A stretch of 64,000 bases of DNA, from the NCBI RefSeq assembly GCF_949628215.1, contig NC_134279.1, positions 84,129,517 to 84,193,516 of the forward strand. The letters run 5' to 3'. Positions 11,250 to 22,482 of this stretch are shown here, one piece after another. Each line of letters opens with the position of its first letter. The first letter of the stretch is position 1. Under the pieces are notes generated by a model. That model saw nothing but the letters and a program-made list of their open reading frames with translations, was not told the DNA's origin and made no database searches. Origin of the DNA: Phalacrocorax aristotelis. Its lineage: Eukaryota; Chordata; Aves; Suliformes; Phalacrocoracidae. The translations under genes were made by a program, and so were the position numbers.

Positions 11250-14200
11250 ATGGCGGCGCGGGGCGGCCGCGGCCGGCGTGGGCTGCCCGGGATGTCCCCG
11301 GTCACCACGTTGGCGTTGGACATGGACAACCTGGTGGGGCTGGGCAGGTGAGTGGGGTCCGGGAGAGGGACGTGGGGTTGCTCCACGCCTGGGTCTTGTT
11401 GCCGGCTATAGGCTGTTTCACGCGTGGTTCGCGCTGTCGGATAGGGGCTGTTCCCCACGCGTGGCACCTGCGGGTCCCCCGGGCTGCCCTGTGCGTGGCT
11501 TCTGCGGGTTGTGGAGATGCGGAGTGCCCCACGCGTGACTCCTCTTGCCGGACACGGGAGGCGCGGGCTGCCCCACGCGTGGCTCAGGGCGGCCTGTATT
11601 GAGCCCGCGGGTGGCACCCTGCCGTGGCGGCGGGGGGGGTGAGGCGTTTTGGGGCTCCCCTCCCTTAACCCCTGCTTCTGCCCCCCCCGGGGAAGGGGCG
11701 AGGGGCACCCCGGGTACCAAAGGTCCCCGTGGGCTGACCCCCACCCGTGTCCCCCTGCCCGCAGCCACTGGGACACCCCAAAGCGGGGGCTGCCCTTCCA
11801 GAGCCAGCAGTCCCGCCTGTCCCCGGAGCCGATGGCCTCAGGTTCCTCCCGGGACTCTGTCTCCTCCGAGTCCTCGGATGCGGGTGAGTGATGGGCCCTG
11901 TGGCCCCCCCGACCCCTCTTTGGGGCTGGGGATGTGCACAGGGAGCTGTGGAATGGGGAGGGGGGGGGGGGTGTGTGTGGGCACGGGGCCCCTATATGTG
12001 GGGAGGGGGCTTGGCCGAGCGGCTGGGGAGGCAAAGAAGGGATTTGAGGCTGGGGGCTTCTTGGGGTGCAGGTGGGAGCCGGGCCCCCCCCCAACTCTGA
12101 GTCATTCCCGCCAGGCACTCAGCCCACGCCTGCTTCAAACTGGGACTTCCTTCCCTGCACTTCCGACTGCGGCCCCTTCCCCACAGGGCACAGGGGGCAA
12201 GAGCCCCCCAGGTCCCGCTCCTGGGGAGGGTCTCAGCCACAGATCACCCCAGCGGGGTCCCTGGTCGGGGTGATGTGGGACATCCTGGCCGGGATGGGTC
12301 GGTGCCACCCCCCCCTCGCCACGCTGGGCCCCCCACGAGCACTCGGCGGCTACCACCAGCCGCAGCCCCCTCCCCAGCGCTGGCCGGAGCAGTGGGGAGG
12401 CACAGCCGGGGTGTGGGGGGCCGCATCCTGCAAAGGTCCCGGCGGGAGCAGCGCCGGCGCTGTGCCGAAGCGGGTCCCCAGCGGCGCCCGATTCCGTCCC
12501 CCTCCCCAGCTGCCACCCCTGCCCCTTGTTCCCACAGGAGTGGGGCTGGACTCCCCCACGCAGGAGGACCCTCCGGTGCTGGAGGAAGCGTGAGTACCCC
12601 GTGTGTCCCCCGCGGCTCCGCCGCAGGCAGGGGTCCGGCAGCGGGTGCAGGCAGGAAGCCCGCACGGTGCTTCCTTGTCCCGGCTTGGCCAAATCCTCTT
12701 CCGGGCTGCGCCGGCGGGGCGGGCTGGCTGCCCTGCCGAGCAGCGGGGCGGGGGCGCTGAGCACCCCCCGGGCTCCCAGCACCCCCCCGGGGAGCCTTGG
12801 GGTGCTGCCGCACGGGCCCCGCGGGGTGGGGGTGCAGGGTTCAGCTGAGAGCAAAACCCTGTGCGGGGGGGTGAGAGGCTCTGCCTGCCTCCCCCCCGCC
12901 CCAAAATGGAGGGGGGCACCAGCGCTGTGCCGGCGGCATCGCCTGCCCGGCCGTTGGCAGGTCCCGGCTTTGGCAGATGTGCCGGGTGAAGGAGTAACGG
13001 GGGGCAGATGGTGGGGCTGGGGGTGCTCGGCGGCGGGGGGACGTGCCGATGCCGGTCCTGCCACGGCGTGCCGCCGGCAGGGCCATATGGCTACCGGCCA
13101 GCATCCCCGGCATCCCCGCCGTGGGGGATTTACATACAGGTGGAGAGCGTGGGGCCCCGCCGCCGGCTTTGTCTGGGCGCCGAGCGAGGTCAGTGGGGTG
13201 CCCCGGACCACCCCGGCGTGCTGCACCCCCTCCCTCCAAAGCCCCCGATTGGGGTCCTCAGCCTGAAAGCAGCAGTGTCCAGATGGGGCTTTAACCCTTT
13301 GTGGGGCTGAAAGCCCTGGCTGCTCTCCATCTTCAGGGCTGCCAGCCCTTGCGTGGGGTGGGAGCACTGTTGAGGGCTGGGGCTGCCCATCCCCGGGGCT
13401 CCTGGGCTGCCCAGGTTGGGGCACAGGGCTCGTTCCCCCCCTAACCTTGGCTCTCCTCTCCCCACAGCTTCGACAAAGCAATCCTGGAGTCCGGGAGAGT
13501 TCTCAAAGAGTAAGTGCAGGGGCTTTGTCCCCGTGCCCAGACCCAAAAGCCGGGCTGTCCCCGTGCCTTTCCCGGGCTCTGGATCAGGCCCCGGGCGTTG
13601 CTTTGTGTCTGGAGGAGTTGCTGCCCCGGGCTGACAGCTCTGGGGAGGTCTGACCCCTGCTGCGGGGACCCAGGGGACCGGGGGGCCATGCCAGCCTCCG
13701 CGGGACGCTGCTGGGCCAGGGCACTTTCTCTCATTCAATCTTTCTTTTTTACCCTGCTTCTTGCAGCAATAAGCTCCTTATCCGGAGGATCCCCTCGCTG
13801 CCGGTAAGTCCCGAGGGCTCTGCAGGGCTGAGCGGAGAGAGGCTGGACCCTGCTGCGCCCCTGGCCAAGCTGGGAGGAGGAGGAGGAGGAGGATGGAGCT
13901 GGGGAGGGCAGGGGCTGCGCAGCACCTCTCACCCCCCCACCTGCCCCACAGCTGCAGCTCCTGGGGGCCAGCCCTGTCCTGAGGAACATCTCCCACTCCC
14001 GGGAGTTCAACAGCTGCCAGGCCAGCGAGCAGAGGGGCCGGAGGGAGCCTGAGGACAAGGTGAGGGGGACAACGAGGCTGGGGGGAGGCTGGGGAAGGGG
14101 CAGGGGGATGCTAATGCCATGTCCCCACCACCACCACAGGAAGGGTTTGTCTTCAAGAAGCCGCAGCGGCCGGGTCAGCGCAGCCGGCTGCCCGCTGGCG

Positions 14201-17164
14201 ATGGGGCTGCGGGGAGGGATGCCTTCGCCCAGAGACCCAGCTCTGCACCCAGCCTGCTGGTGAGAGGGGCTGGGGGGGACTCTGGGGGGCACCGGGGATG
14301 GGTGCTCCTGCTGCAGGGGCTGCTGAGTGGGGTCCTGCTGCTCCAACCTCCACGTTTGCCCTGGAGACCTGAGGATGTGGGAGCTGAAGGGGTTTGGGGG
14401 GGCTCTTGGGGATACCCTGTCTCCAAGCAGTACTGGCGTGGGGCTGGTCCCACTCCTAAGTCATGGTCTGTGTCCTCCCCAGTTTGACACCCCTGAGAAG
14501 GAAAACTTCTCCCAGGGCGAGAGCCCCATCATACTCCGCCGGTGCTCCTTAACCTCCTCCATGTCTGAGGAGGAAGATGATGGCTTCATAGAGATTCTGG
14601 ATGAGGAAGAGATGAAGGTAAGGAGGGCTTCTCCACCTGGGGGGCTGCGGGGTTGGATGGACCCTGGGCATGGGGTCCATCCCCACCTGGGGGAGGCTTG
14701 GGAAGTGGTTAGCAGGACTTGGCCCCTTCATCCTCTCCTCTGCCTCTCCCCCATGGCCCTCCGGGCTGTTGCCCCAGCAGAGCGATGCCGACATGCCGCA
14801 GGGGATGGAGAACCTGCTGACCGCTCCACTGGTGAGGAAGGAGGAGGCAGAGCCGGTACGTTGGAGCCTCGGGGGTGGATGGAGTCCCAGGCTCCCCCCT
14901 GGAGTCTCCAAGGTGGGGTCTGGGGGTGACGGGCCTTGGCAAAGAGGCTGGTTGGTGAGCAGCACCAGCCCTGGGGGCTTTGGGTTCATCCAGGGTGGTG
15001 CGTGGCCACCAGAGCGGGACCCTTGTCCCCTTGCCCTCAGTGCTGGTGGGAGCTTGGGGGAGAGGGGGGGATGCAGGGAGATGCCAGACCCCTGGGCAGC
15101 AACACGGGCTCTCCCCGCACAGCGTCCCGCAAAGCGCAGCAAGTGCCGGCAGCTCTTCCGCTCGCCCTCGATGCCCAGCAGCATCATCAGGCCCATCCTG
15201 AAGCGGATAGACCGGCCCCAGGACAGGGACACCCCCGTCAAAACCAAGCGGCGGAGGAGCGTGGCCGGTACCCCTGGCGAGGAGGCGGCGGAGCCGGTGG
15301 GTGCTGGGGAAGGCTTCGGGAGGAGGCGTCCTCGCCCCGGTCCCCGGTGGCACCGCCCTGTGCCGCGGCTGCGCCGGTGCCTTCGGTAACGCCGGGAGTT
15401 GGGTGCCTTTGGTTTGTGCCCCCGCAGAAAGCGCGGCTGCTGCGCTCCAGGTCCTTCTGCCAGGAGGAGATCGAGAACCTGCTGGCCAGCGACCACCGGG
15501 AACTCATCGGGGACTTCTCCAAGGTGGGGCCATGGGGGTGCTGGAGGCCAGGGGTGCTGCCCCCCCTTCCCCCAAAGCAAGAGGGGCTGTCAGCGGAGCC
15601 CTGCGCCTGGGCAAGAGCCCAAACCCAGCTGATGGCCCTTGCCTTGGGGACAAGGGGACTTGGGGCTGGACTTTCCAGCCTGTGGACCCCGTAGGACATG
15701 AAGAGCCGATCGCTGCTCTTCTTGTGCCAGCACCATGCCGTGGCTCCCTCAGGGGAGCAACCTCTGGGTTGGGGGTTGCGGGTGACAGCCCCTGCACTGG
15801 GAGGTCCCCCCGGGACGGATCCTGACCCAGCATCTCGCCCCTCCTCCAGGCTTACCTCCTGCAGACGGTGGAGGGGAAGCACCAGGACCTGAAGTACATT
15901 TCCCCCGAAATGGTAAGGGAGCAGCAGCCTCTCCCCGAAACCCCTCCGTGGGGCTGCCTGCCTGGTGTCCCCCCGCTTCCCCGTGCCCCCCTGCCTCGGT
16001 GACGGGCTCCCCCCGCAGATGGTGGCGGTGCTGACGGGGCAGTTCAGCAGCCTCATTGAGAGCTGCGTGATCGTGGACTGCAGGTACCCCTACGAGTACG
16101 AGGGAGGCCACATCAAGGTCAGAACCACTCGCTGTGCCCCTCGGGCTGGGGCTGGGGGGCTCCTGAGGGGGTTGGGGGGAGTCTCAAACCCATCAAACCT
16201 GAAAGGTGCTGAACCACTTCCCCCCCCCCCCCCCCCCCCCCCCGCCCCCGAGGGGTTTGAGCCTCCCCAAAGGTACTGAGCCCCAACAGGAAGGAGGAAG
16301 GGGAGTGGTGCTGGTGCAGGGGGAGGCTGGGGGCAGCGTACTGAGGCCCCTCCTTGCATGAAACAGGAGGCAGAGGGGATGAAGGTCCTCCTCTCCCTCC
16401 CCAAGGGCGCAGTCAACCTGCCGATGGAGCAGGACGTGGAGGAGTTCCTGCTGAAGAAGCCCATTGTGCCCTTCGATACCAGCAAGAGGGTGATCGTCAT
16501 CTTCACTGCGAGTTCTCCTCTGAGAGGGGACCCAGGATGTGAGTTGGGGGGGTGGGATGGGACACTGAGGCCTCCTGGACCCCCCGCCCCAGGCATGGCA
16601 GGCTCCTGGCTCAGCGATGATCCTGATGCAGCCCCTTCCTGTTGCCCTTCCCTGTGTCCCGCAGGTGCCGGTTCGTCAGGGAGAAGGACCGAGCCTGTAA
16701 CGAGTACCCCCACCTCCACTACCCAGAGCTCTACGTCTTGAAGGGGGGGTACCGGGAGTTCTTCCCCCAGTACCAGGTGAGCCCCCCGAGTTTGCTCCCT
16801 CTGTGGGAGGGGGTCCCTGGTGGGAGGGGAGGGTTGAGGGGGGATGAAAACACCCTCTCCCCAAACCCTGCCCTGCGAGGAGGGAAGGAGAGGTCTGGCT
16901 CTGCACATCCTCCGTGAGGATGGTACCTCTAGGGGCAGGGGGCTGTGCCGGGGGGGGGATTGCTGGGTTTACCCGTGTGTGGTGGGCTGCACTGTGGGTG
17001 CTGATGGGCCCATGGGTGCCCAGACCCACTGCGAGCCCCAGGACTACCGCCCCATGCACCACGAGGACTTCAAGGAGGACCTGCGCAAATTCCGCCTGAA
17101 GAGCCGCACCTGGGCGGGCGAGCGCAGCAAGCGGGAGCTCTACAGCCGCCTCAAGAACTTCTGA
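11250..17164 (+). CDS. CDC25B: M-phase inducer phosphatase 2 (CDC25B)
   Basis: Sixteen exons: 11250-11347, 11765-11883, 12538-12589, 13468-13509, 13767-13803, 13952-14059, 14140-14259, 14483-14617, 14781-14855, 15123-15296, 15428-15523, 15850-15912, 16019-16117, 16406-16538, 16665-16776 and 17024-17164. The product is about 534 residues (human 580) and removes inhibitory phosphates from CDK1/CDK2. Visible landmarks are [13 protein letters not shown] at the start, the acidic DDG segment ([14 protein letters not shown]), the 14-3-3 site LFRSPSMP followed by IRPILKR, the basic KTKRRRS, and the rhodanese-like catalytic domain ([38 protein letters not shown]). Exon 14 is one base short: the reading frame breaks at about 16504, just before the catalytic Cys. 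Exon 9 has tandem acceptors (CAGCAG, 14778/14781). CDC25B is preferred over CDC25A/C by sequence and the SPEF1/AP5S1 neighbours. Confidence 0.95.
11419..11581. repeat. Four CACGCGTG palindromes in CDC25B intron 1
   Basis: Exact copies lie at 11419-11426, 11456-11463, 11530-11537 and 11574-11581, each in a similar context (GCTGCCCCACGCGTGG), with a decayed fifth near 11382. This looks like an old tandem duplication of a roughly 40-bp unit. CACGCG can be read by HES/HEY-type bHLH factors; binding here is untested. Confidence 0.55.
16220..16243. repeat. 24-base poly-C run in CDC25B intron 13
   Basis: An uninterrupted C tract followed by GCCCCCG. It can form an i-motif or, on the other strand, a quadruplex. 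It lies 160 bp before exon 14, where the sequence has a frame problem, so local base-calling may be unreliable. Confidence 0.8.
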
Positions 17165-18600
17165 TGCCCCTGGAGGGGGACATGGGACCCCCTGCAGCCC
17201 CCCACCCACCCTGGGCTGCCATCAGGCAACGTCTCCCAGCCCAAAACCCGGCCCTCTCCTCTGCCAGGTGTCTTGTACGACATCACTGAACTCAGCAGGG
17301 GTGTAGGGGGGGTGGTGGTTGTGGTTTTACCCCCTTTTTACCCTAAAAACAGGGTAAAAGGTTTTAGGCTTTACCTTAAATGGTAGCTGTGGGCTGTGGC
17401 GGGGAGTGGGGGCTGCCTGGGGCTGCTCCCTCCATCCCAGGCCAAGTCACTGCCATGTTCAGCCTTCCTTTGGAGGGGGGCAGAGCCGTGGTGGGTGCAG
17501 GCTGCCTCCCCCAGCCCCCCCACTCTGGGATGTGGGGCTCAGGGACTGGGGGGCAGCTCCCCCCTCTCCAAACCATTACTCCAGCCCCTTCCCCTTGCAC
17601 CCTGAGCCCTGTTGAGGGGGCAGGGAGTGGTGGGTACGCCCCTGAGTGAGGACTGGGAGCTCCCCAGGAGAACTGGGGGCCCCTGGTGGGGCATAATTGG
17701 CAGAACTGTTGTAGAAAAAGCACTTAAACCTCCTTTGCTGCAGGACCCTTACCCCTCTCAGCTTGGGGGGGGTGCCTGGGGCTAGGGGGCCCTGGGCGCA
17801 TGCCCCATTGTGTGATTGTTTCCCGGGGTCAGGCTGTACCCGGCCTTTGGGTTGTTTTTACGGTGTCTTTGTTACATCCCCATTAATAATTCTGTCAGGA
17901 GGGAGAGCAAAGTCATGTCCCCGCCCATGATCCGTGTGGGCACCACAGCAACGGGGGCAGCTCCCCGTGCTGGGGCCGGGGGGGGACACGGGGCTGCAGG
18001 TCACCGCTGGCCCCCTGGGGTCATGTGTGGGGCAGGGGGAGGGATGGGGCTGGGGGGCATCCCCCATCCTGGTCCTGCCACTTCCCCCAGGCCAGGTGGT
18101 CCTTTGTACCCCAGGCCATGCTGCTCTTCCTCACCCCCCCCCCCCCCCCGCCCAAGGGCCACCTGGCCCAGGGGGATCCAGTCCCCTTCTCCAGGCCCTG
18201 CCACTCCCCGCCCCGGGATGATCCTGTCTGTCCCATCCCCCAGGTTATGTCACTTCCCCCCTTCCCCCCCCGAGTCATCCTGTTCCCTACCCACACACCA
18301 TGTTGTCCCCCAGGCCATGTCACACAGCCCCACCCCGGTTATCCTGTCCTGCCCAGGTCCTGTGCGTCTGTGTCCCCAAGCCCTGCCGTGTTGTCCCCCA
18401 GGCCCCGTTTTCCCCCAAGCCTTGTCCTGTGTCTGTGTCCCGTCCCCCAGGCCCTGTTTCTGCCCACCCCCAAGCCCTGTGTCCTGTCCCTCTCTCCCAC
18501 CCCAGGCCCCGTCGTTCTTGTCCTTGTCCCCGTCCCCCCGGTATGTTCTTCCCCTGGCCCTGCCACCGCCTCCGACCGTACTTCCTACTCCTGCCCCGCC
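17165..18600. other. CDC25B 3' flank and decayed repeat, no gene
   Basis: The first part is presumably CDC25B 3' UTR. No canonical AATAAA is obvious; AATAAT near 17885 is the closest. From about 18085 to 18560 the plus strand is a loose repeat of CCCCAGGCCCTGT / CCCCAAGCCCTGT blocks, similar in style to the repeat upstream of CDC25B. No exon was recognised. Confidence 0.5.
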
Positions 18601-18617
18601 CACCAACCCCTAATCCC

Positions 18618-18856
18618 CCAATCAGCGTGTCGCCCGCGTCGCCTTGCCCCAATCACCACCCGGCACCGTCACGTGCAGCGGGCGGTCTCCCAATTTCCCG
18701 CCCACCTCTTCTCGCCCACCAATCGCCTCCGCCCTTTCCCTTCCCTCATCGCCCGATCCCCGCCCTCCCCGCGTCCTCCGCCAATCCCAGCAGCTGCCCG
18801 CCGACACCAGTTTAACCAATGGTAGCCAGCGGCGAAGGGGGGTGAGCCGACGTCAC
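18618..18856 (+). promoter_or_regulatory. AP5S1 promoter with six CCAAT boxes and a CRE-like site
   Basis: CCAAT occurs at 18618, 18649, 18690, 18719, 18781 and 18816 (start positions), all in the same orientation, with gaps of 31, 41, 29, 62 and 35 bp. GACGTCAC at 18849-18856 is a CREB/ATF-type half-palindrome, 39 bp before the ATG. There is no TATA box. NF-Y prefers paired CCAAT boxes about 30 bp apart, which fits. Confidence 0.65.
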
Positions 18857-18894
18857 GGCGACGCGCGGCGGGCCGGGGTCGCGCTGGCGTTGCC

Positions 18895-20100
18895 ATGGTG
18901 CGGGCGTTCGTGCTGCTTGCGCTGGACCCGCCCACCCCGGTTGGCCACGCCTCCCCGGTCCACGCCTCTCTTGGCCACACCCCGTGCCGCCCCCTCTACA
19001 CCCGCATTTTTGGGGACCCCCCCGGGAACTCCCCGGTCCCCGAGGGACCCCCTCGGCAGCGCCTCCGCCGCAAGGAGCAGCTCTTGGCCGTGGGCAGGTA
19101 TGCGGAACCCCCGAGCGGTGACTGCCCTCCCGGGACCCCCCCCTTTTGGGGGTGCTGGGCTTGGGGGGACCCCCCGCCTCTCCATCAGTCCCAGGGTCAT
19201 CGGGGACCCCGGGGCCGCTACACCCCCTCTTTGGGGTGGGGGGACTCACTGAGACCCCCAGGGCCATGACACCCCTCTTTGGGGAGGGCTCATTGGGACC
19301 CTGAGCACCATGACACCCCCTCTTTGGGGAGGAGGGGACTCATCAGGACTCTCAGGGCTATGATACCCTCTCCTTGCTGGGGTGCGTGGCCTCATTGGGC
19401 CCCCCAGCACTGTGATGCCCCCTCTTCAGGGGAGGGTGGGCTCATTGGGACCCTTAGGGCCATCATGCCACCTCTTTAGGGGGGGCTCCTGGGCTTTGTG
19501 GGACCCCTAGGGTGGTGACACCCCTCTTTCCACGGGATTCCCCCTTCCTGGGGGGTCCTGGGCTCAGTGGGTGCCCCAAAACTGTGACAGCCCCATCCCC
19601 CCAACAGAGGGGTTCACCCTGTCACTGAATTGGGGGGGGTGTCTTAACACAGGGGTCCCCCCTTTTCTCCCAGGCAAGTGGCTTCACAGTGCCGGCTGCT
19701 TCAGTCCTCCTCGGGGCGCCCCTCCGCCCCCCAGCTTCCCCAGCTCCCCGATGAGCCCCTGTCGCTACAAGATGCCCCGGGGGGTCTTTTCCAGCTGCCC
19801 CCCGGGGACCCCTTCCCCGAAAGGGTGACGGTAGTTTGGTTATCGGTGTCGGCCCTCGCTTTCGCCTTGGTTTGTGACCCCCAAGAGAATCTATCGTTGG
19901 CCGAAATCACACTGCGCCGCTTGGCCCCGCGCCTGCTCGCCTCCCTGCGCCTCCTCAGCCCCGGCGCCAACGTCCTGCTCCGACCCGACGCCGCCGACGT
20001 CCTCCTCGATCGGCTCCTGCCCCACGGCCAGATGCTATTCCTCAACGAACGTTTCCTCCAGGCGATGGACCGGGAGATGGGCATCAAAACATCCCGCTGA
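18895..20100 (+). CDS. AP5S1: AP-5 complex subunit sigma-1
   Basis: Two coding exons, 18895-19097 and 19674-20100, encode 209 residues (human 200). The small sigma subunit belongs to the AP-5 adaptor, which works with SPG11/SPG15 in retrieval from late endosomes. The start MVRAFVLLAL matches the human MVHAF start. Conserved blocks are LRRKEQLLAVGRQV across the junction, TVVWLSVSALAFALV, ENLSLAEITLRRL and LLPHGQMLFLNERFLQ. The split Arg codon at the junction is in phase. The gene follows CDC25B on the same strand, as in human. MAVS, the next human gene, is not found after it. Confidence 0.95.
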
Positions 20101-20214
20101 GCTACAGCCGCTGTCCCTGCCCGGCACCCCGCAATATTTCGGCAGGGAGAGAGAAGGGAAGGAGCCAGAATGGTCGCCAAGCCCCAACAGGATGGACAGG
20201 AAAAGTGGCTCAAG

Positions 20215-20220
20215 AATAAA
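20215..20220 (+). terminator. AP5S1 polyadenylation signal AATAAA
   Basis: A canonical hexamer 115 bases after the AP5S1 stop. It gives a short 3' UTR, as expected for this compact gene. Confidence 0.75.
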
Positions 20221-20589
20221 GAGCAATGAGCCAGCAAAAAGCAGGTTTTTAACCCGTTTATCCCCCCTGGATGCCATCACGAGAGGGTTGGCAAGTGCTA
20301 ATAGCCGTCCCCATAAAAATCCACCCGGAGCTGGGATGGCGCCGTGTTCCCGTACCCCTTCGTGTGCGGGACAGCGGGCGATGGCTTCGCGGGGCCGTAA
20401 ACAGACTTTTAAGAAAAGAGGTGGTTCGGTTCTCCCCCCGGCGGGGTTTGACAAATCTGCCAGCCCAAAGGAAGGGTGGGCGCTGGGTGCCTCTGTGCCC
20501 TCCGCGTGAGGGACCCCGGGTCAGGGTTTCCCCAGCGGGGGAGCAGCAGCCAGGGGCAGTGCACATCCGCTCGCCGTGGGATGGGAAGC

Positions 20590-21955
20590 TCTAGGCCGGC
20601 CAGCCTCACCTCCATCCCTGGAAGGGTGATGGAGCAGTTCATCCTGCAGGTCATCTCCAGGCATGCAGAGGACAAGGAGGTTATCAGAAGTATCAACATG
20701 GATTCACCAAGGGGAGATCAGGCTTCACCAACCCGATAGCCTTCTGTGATGGTGTGACTGGCTGGGTCGATGAAGGGAGGGTAGTGGGTGTTGCTTACCT
20801 TGACTTCAGCAAGGCTTTTGACCCTGTCTTCCATCACGCCCTCATAGACAGGCTTAGGAAGTGTGGGTTAGATGAGAGGACAGAGAGGTGGGCTGAGAAC
20901 TGGCTGAACGGCAGAGCTCAGAGGCCGTGACCAACGGGGCAGGGTCTGGATGGAGGCCTGTCACTAGCGGTGTTCCCCACGGGTCTGTGCTGGGGCCAGT
21001 TCTGTTCAACATATTCATCAGTGACCTGGGGGAAGGGACAGAGCGTCCCCTCAGCAAGTTCCCTGATGATCCCAAACTGGGAGGAGCAGCTGATACACCA
21101 GAGGCTGTGCTGGCATCCAGCGAGACCTGGCCAGGCTGGAGAGCTGGGCCCAGGGGAACCTCAGGGAATTCAACAAGAGCCAGTGCCGGGTCCTGCCCCT
21201 GGGGAGGAACAGCCCCCCGCACCAGCACAGGCTGGGGGGGGACCTGCTGGAGAGCGGCTCTGCTGAGAGGCCCTGGGGGTGCTGGGGGGCAGCGAGGTGA
21301 CCCTGAGCCAGCACCGGGCCCTTGGGGCCAAGGGGGCCAGCGGTGCCCTGGGGGGCATGGAAAGGAGCGTGGCCAGCAGGGTGAGGGAGGTTCTCCTCCC
21401 CCTCTGCTCTGCCCCAGTGAGGCCACACCTGCAGGGCTGCGGCCAGTTCTGGGCCCCCAGTTCAAGAAGGGCAGGGAACTGCTGGAGACAGTCCAGGGGC
21501 GAGCTACGGAGATGGTCAGGGGCTGGAGCATCTCCCTTGTGAGGAAAGGCTGAGAGACCTGGGCTTGTTCAGCCTGGAGCAGAGGAGGCTGAGGGGGATC
21601 TCATCAATACCTATAAATATCTGAAGGGCGGGTGTCAGGGGGATGGGGCCAGGCTCTTTTCAGCGGTGCCCAACGCCAGGCCAAGGGGCCACGGGCACAA
21701 GCTGGAACACGGGAAGTTCCCCCTGAACATGAGGACAAACCCCTTTGCTGTGCGGGTGCCAGAGCAGGGGCACAGGCTGCCCAGAGAGGCTGTGGGGTCC
21801 CTTCCCTGGAGACATTCACCCCCCGCCTGGACGCGGCCCTGTGCCCCTGCTCTGGGCGCGCCTGCTCCAGCAGGGGTGGGACGGGGTGAGCTCCAGGGGT
21901 CCCTTCCAACCCCTGGCAGTCTGGGATGCTGTGGGGTCACCAGAGTGGAGGATTA
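20590..21955 (+). mobile_element. CR1 LINE fragment, 5'-truncated, plus orientation
   Basis: It starts in the reverse transcriptase (RPASLTSIPGRVMEQFILQV, then the region corresponding to [13 protein letters not shown] in a shifted frame) and continues through the 3' UTR to the TCCAACCCC...CTGGGATGCTGTGGG end. Several frame breaks are apparent. It is the longest CR1 copy in the window and is closely related to the minus copy at 1399-2311. It lies between AP5S1 and the lectin gene. Confidence 0.88.
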
Positions 21956-22289
21956 AATAAACAAGCAGCAGGGCAGGACGTGGCCGTGTGCCCAGCATGG
22001 GGGGTTTGGTTGTCCCCACGTGATGCCACTTGGGGTGAGGGGGACATGTGTGTCACCCTGGGAGGTGGCAGGAGCCGGCACCCCCTCTCACCACACTCAC
22101 AGGGCGAGGGGATGGATCCATCCCTCCCACGGCGCTCGTGGGACCTCCGTGACACAAGAGCTGTGGCACCGTCGTTGATGCCAGCGAAGGTCTGCAAGTT
22201 GGACAGGGCAGAGGGGCTGGGGGTGCAGCAGAACCAGCCCCCCTTGGCGGGGGGAGCAAGAGGCAGCCAGGGAGGTGCAGCGGGAGCGA

Positions 22290-22295
22290 TTTAAT
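22290..22295 (-). terminator. Probable lectin gene polyadenylation signal (ATTAAA)
   Basis: Minus-strand ATTAAA lies about 190 bases beyond the lectin stop codon. No AATAAA is nearer. Confidence 0.45.
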
Positions 22296-22482
22296 CAAGG
22301 CCGAGCGAAGGGGTCTCGGTGCAGAGGACAGCGCCGGTGTGGCACCGGGGTCCACGGCACCACCGGCGGCAGCGTCGTGGCGGGGATGCTCGCTCGGGAG
22401 CTGCCCTGCGTCAGGGGGGAGCGGAGCTCTCTGGGGGGCTCATCTGGCGGGCGAGTGGGCCGGCAGCGGGGCCGGCGGGGCA

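Noticed and set aside
20101-22482. MAVS expected after AP5S1
   Set aside because: No CARD-like exon or transmembrane tail was seen; the space is mostly a CR1 fragment.
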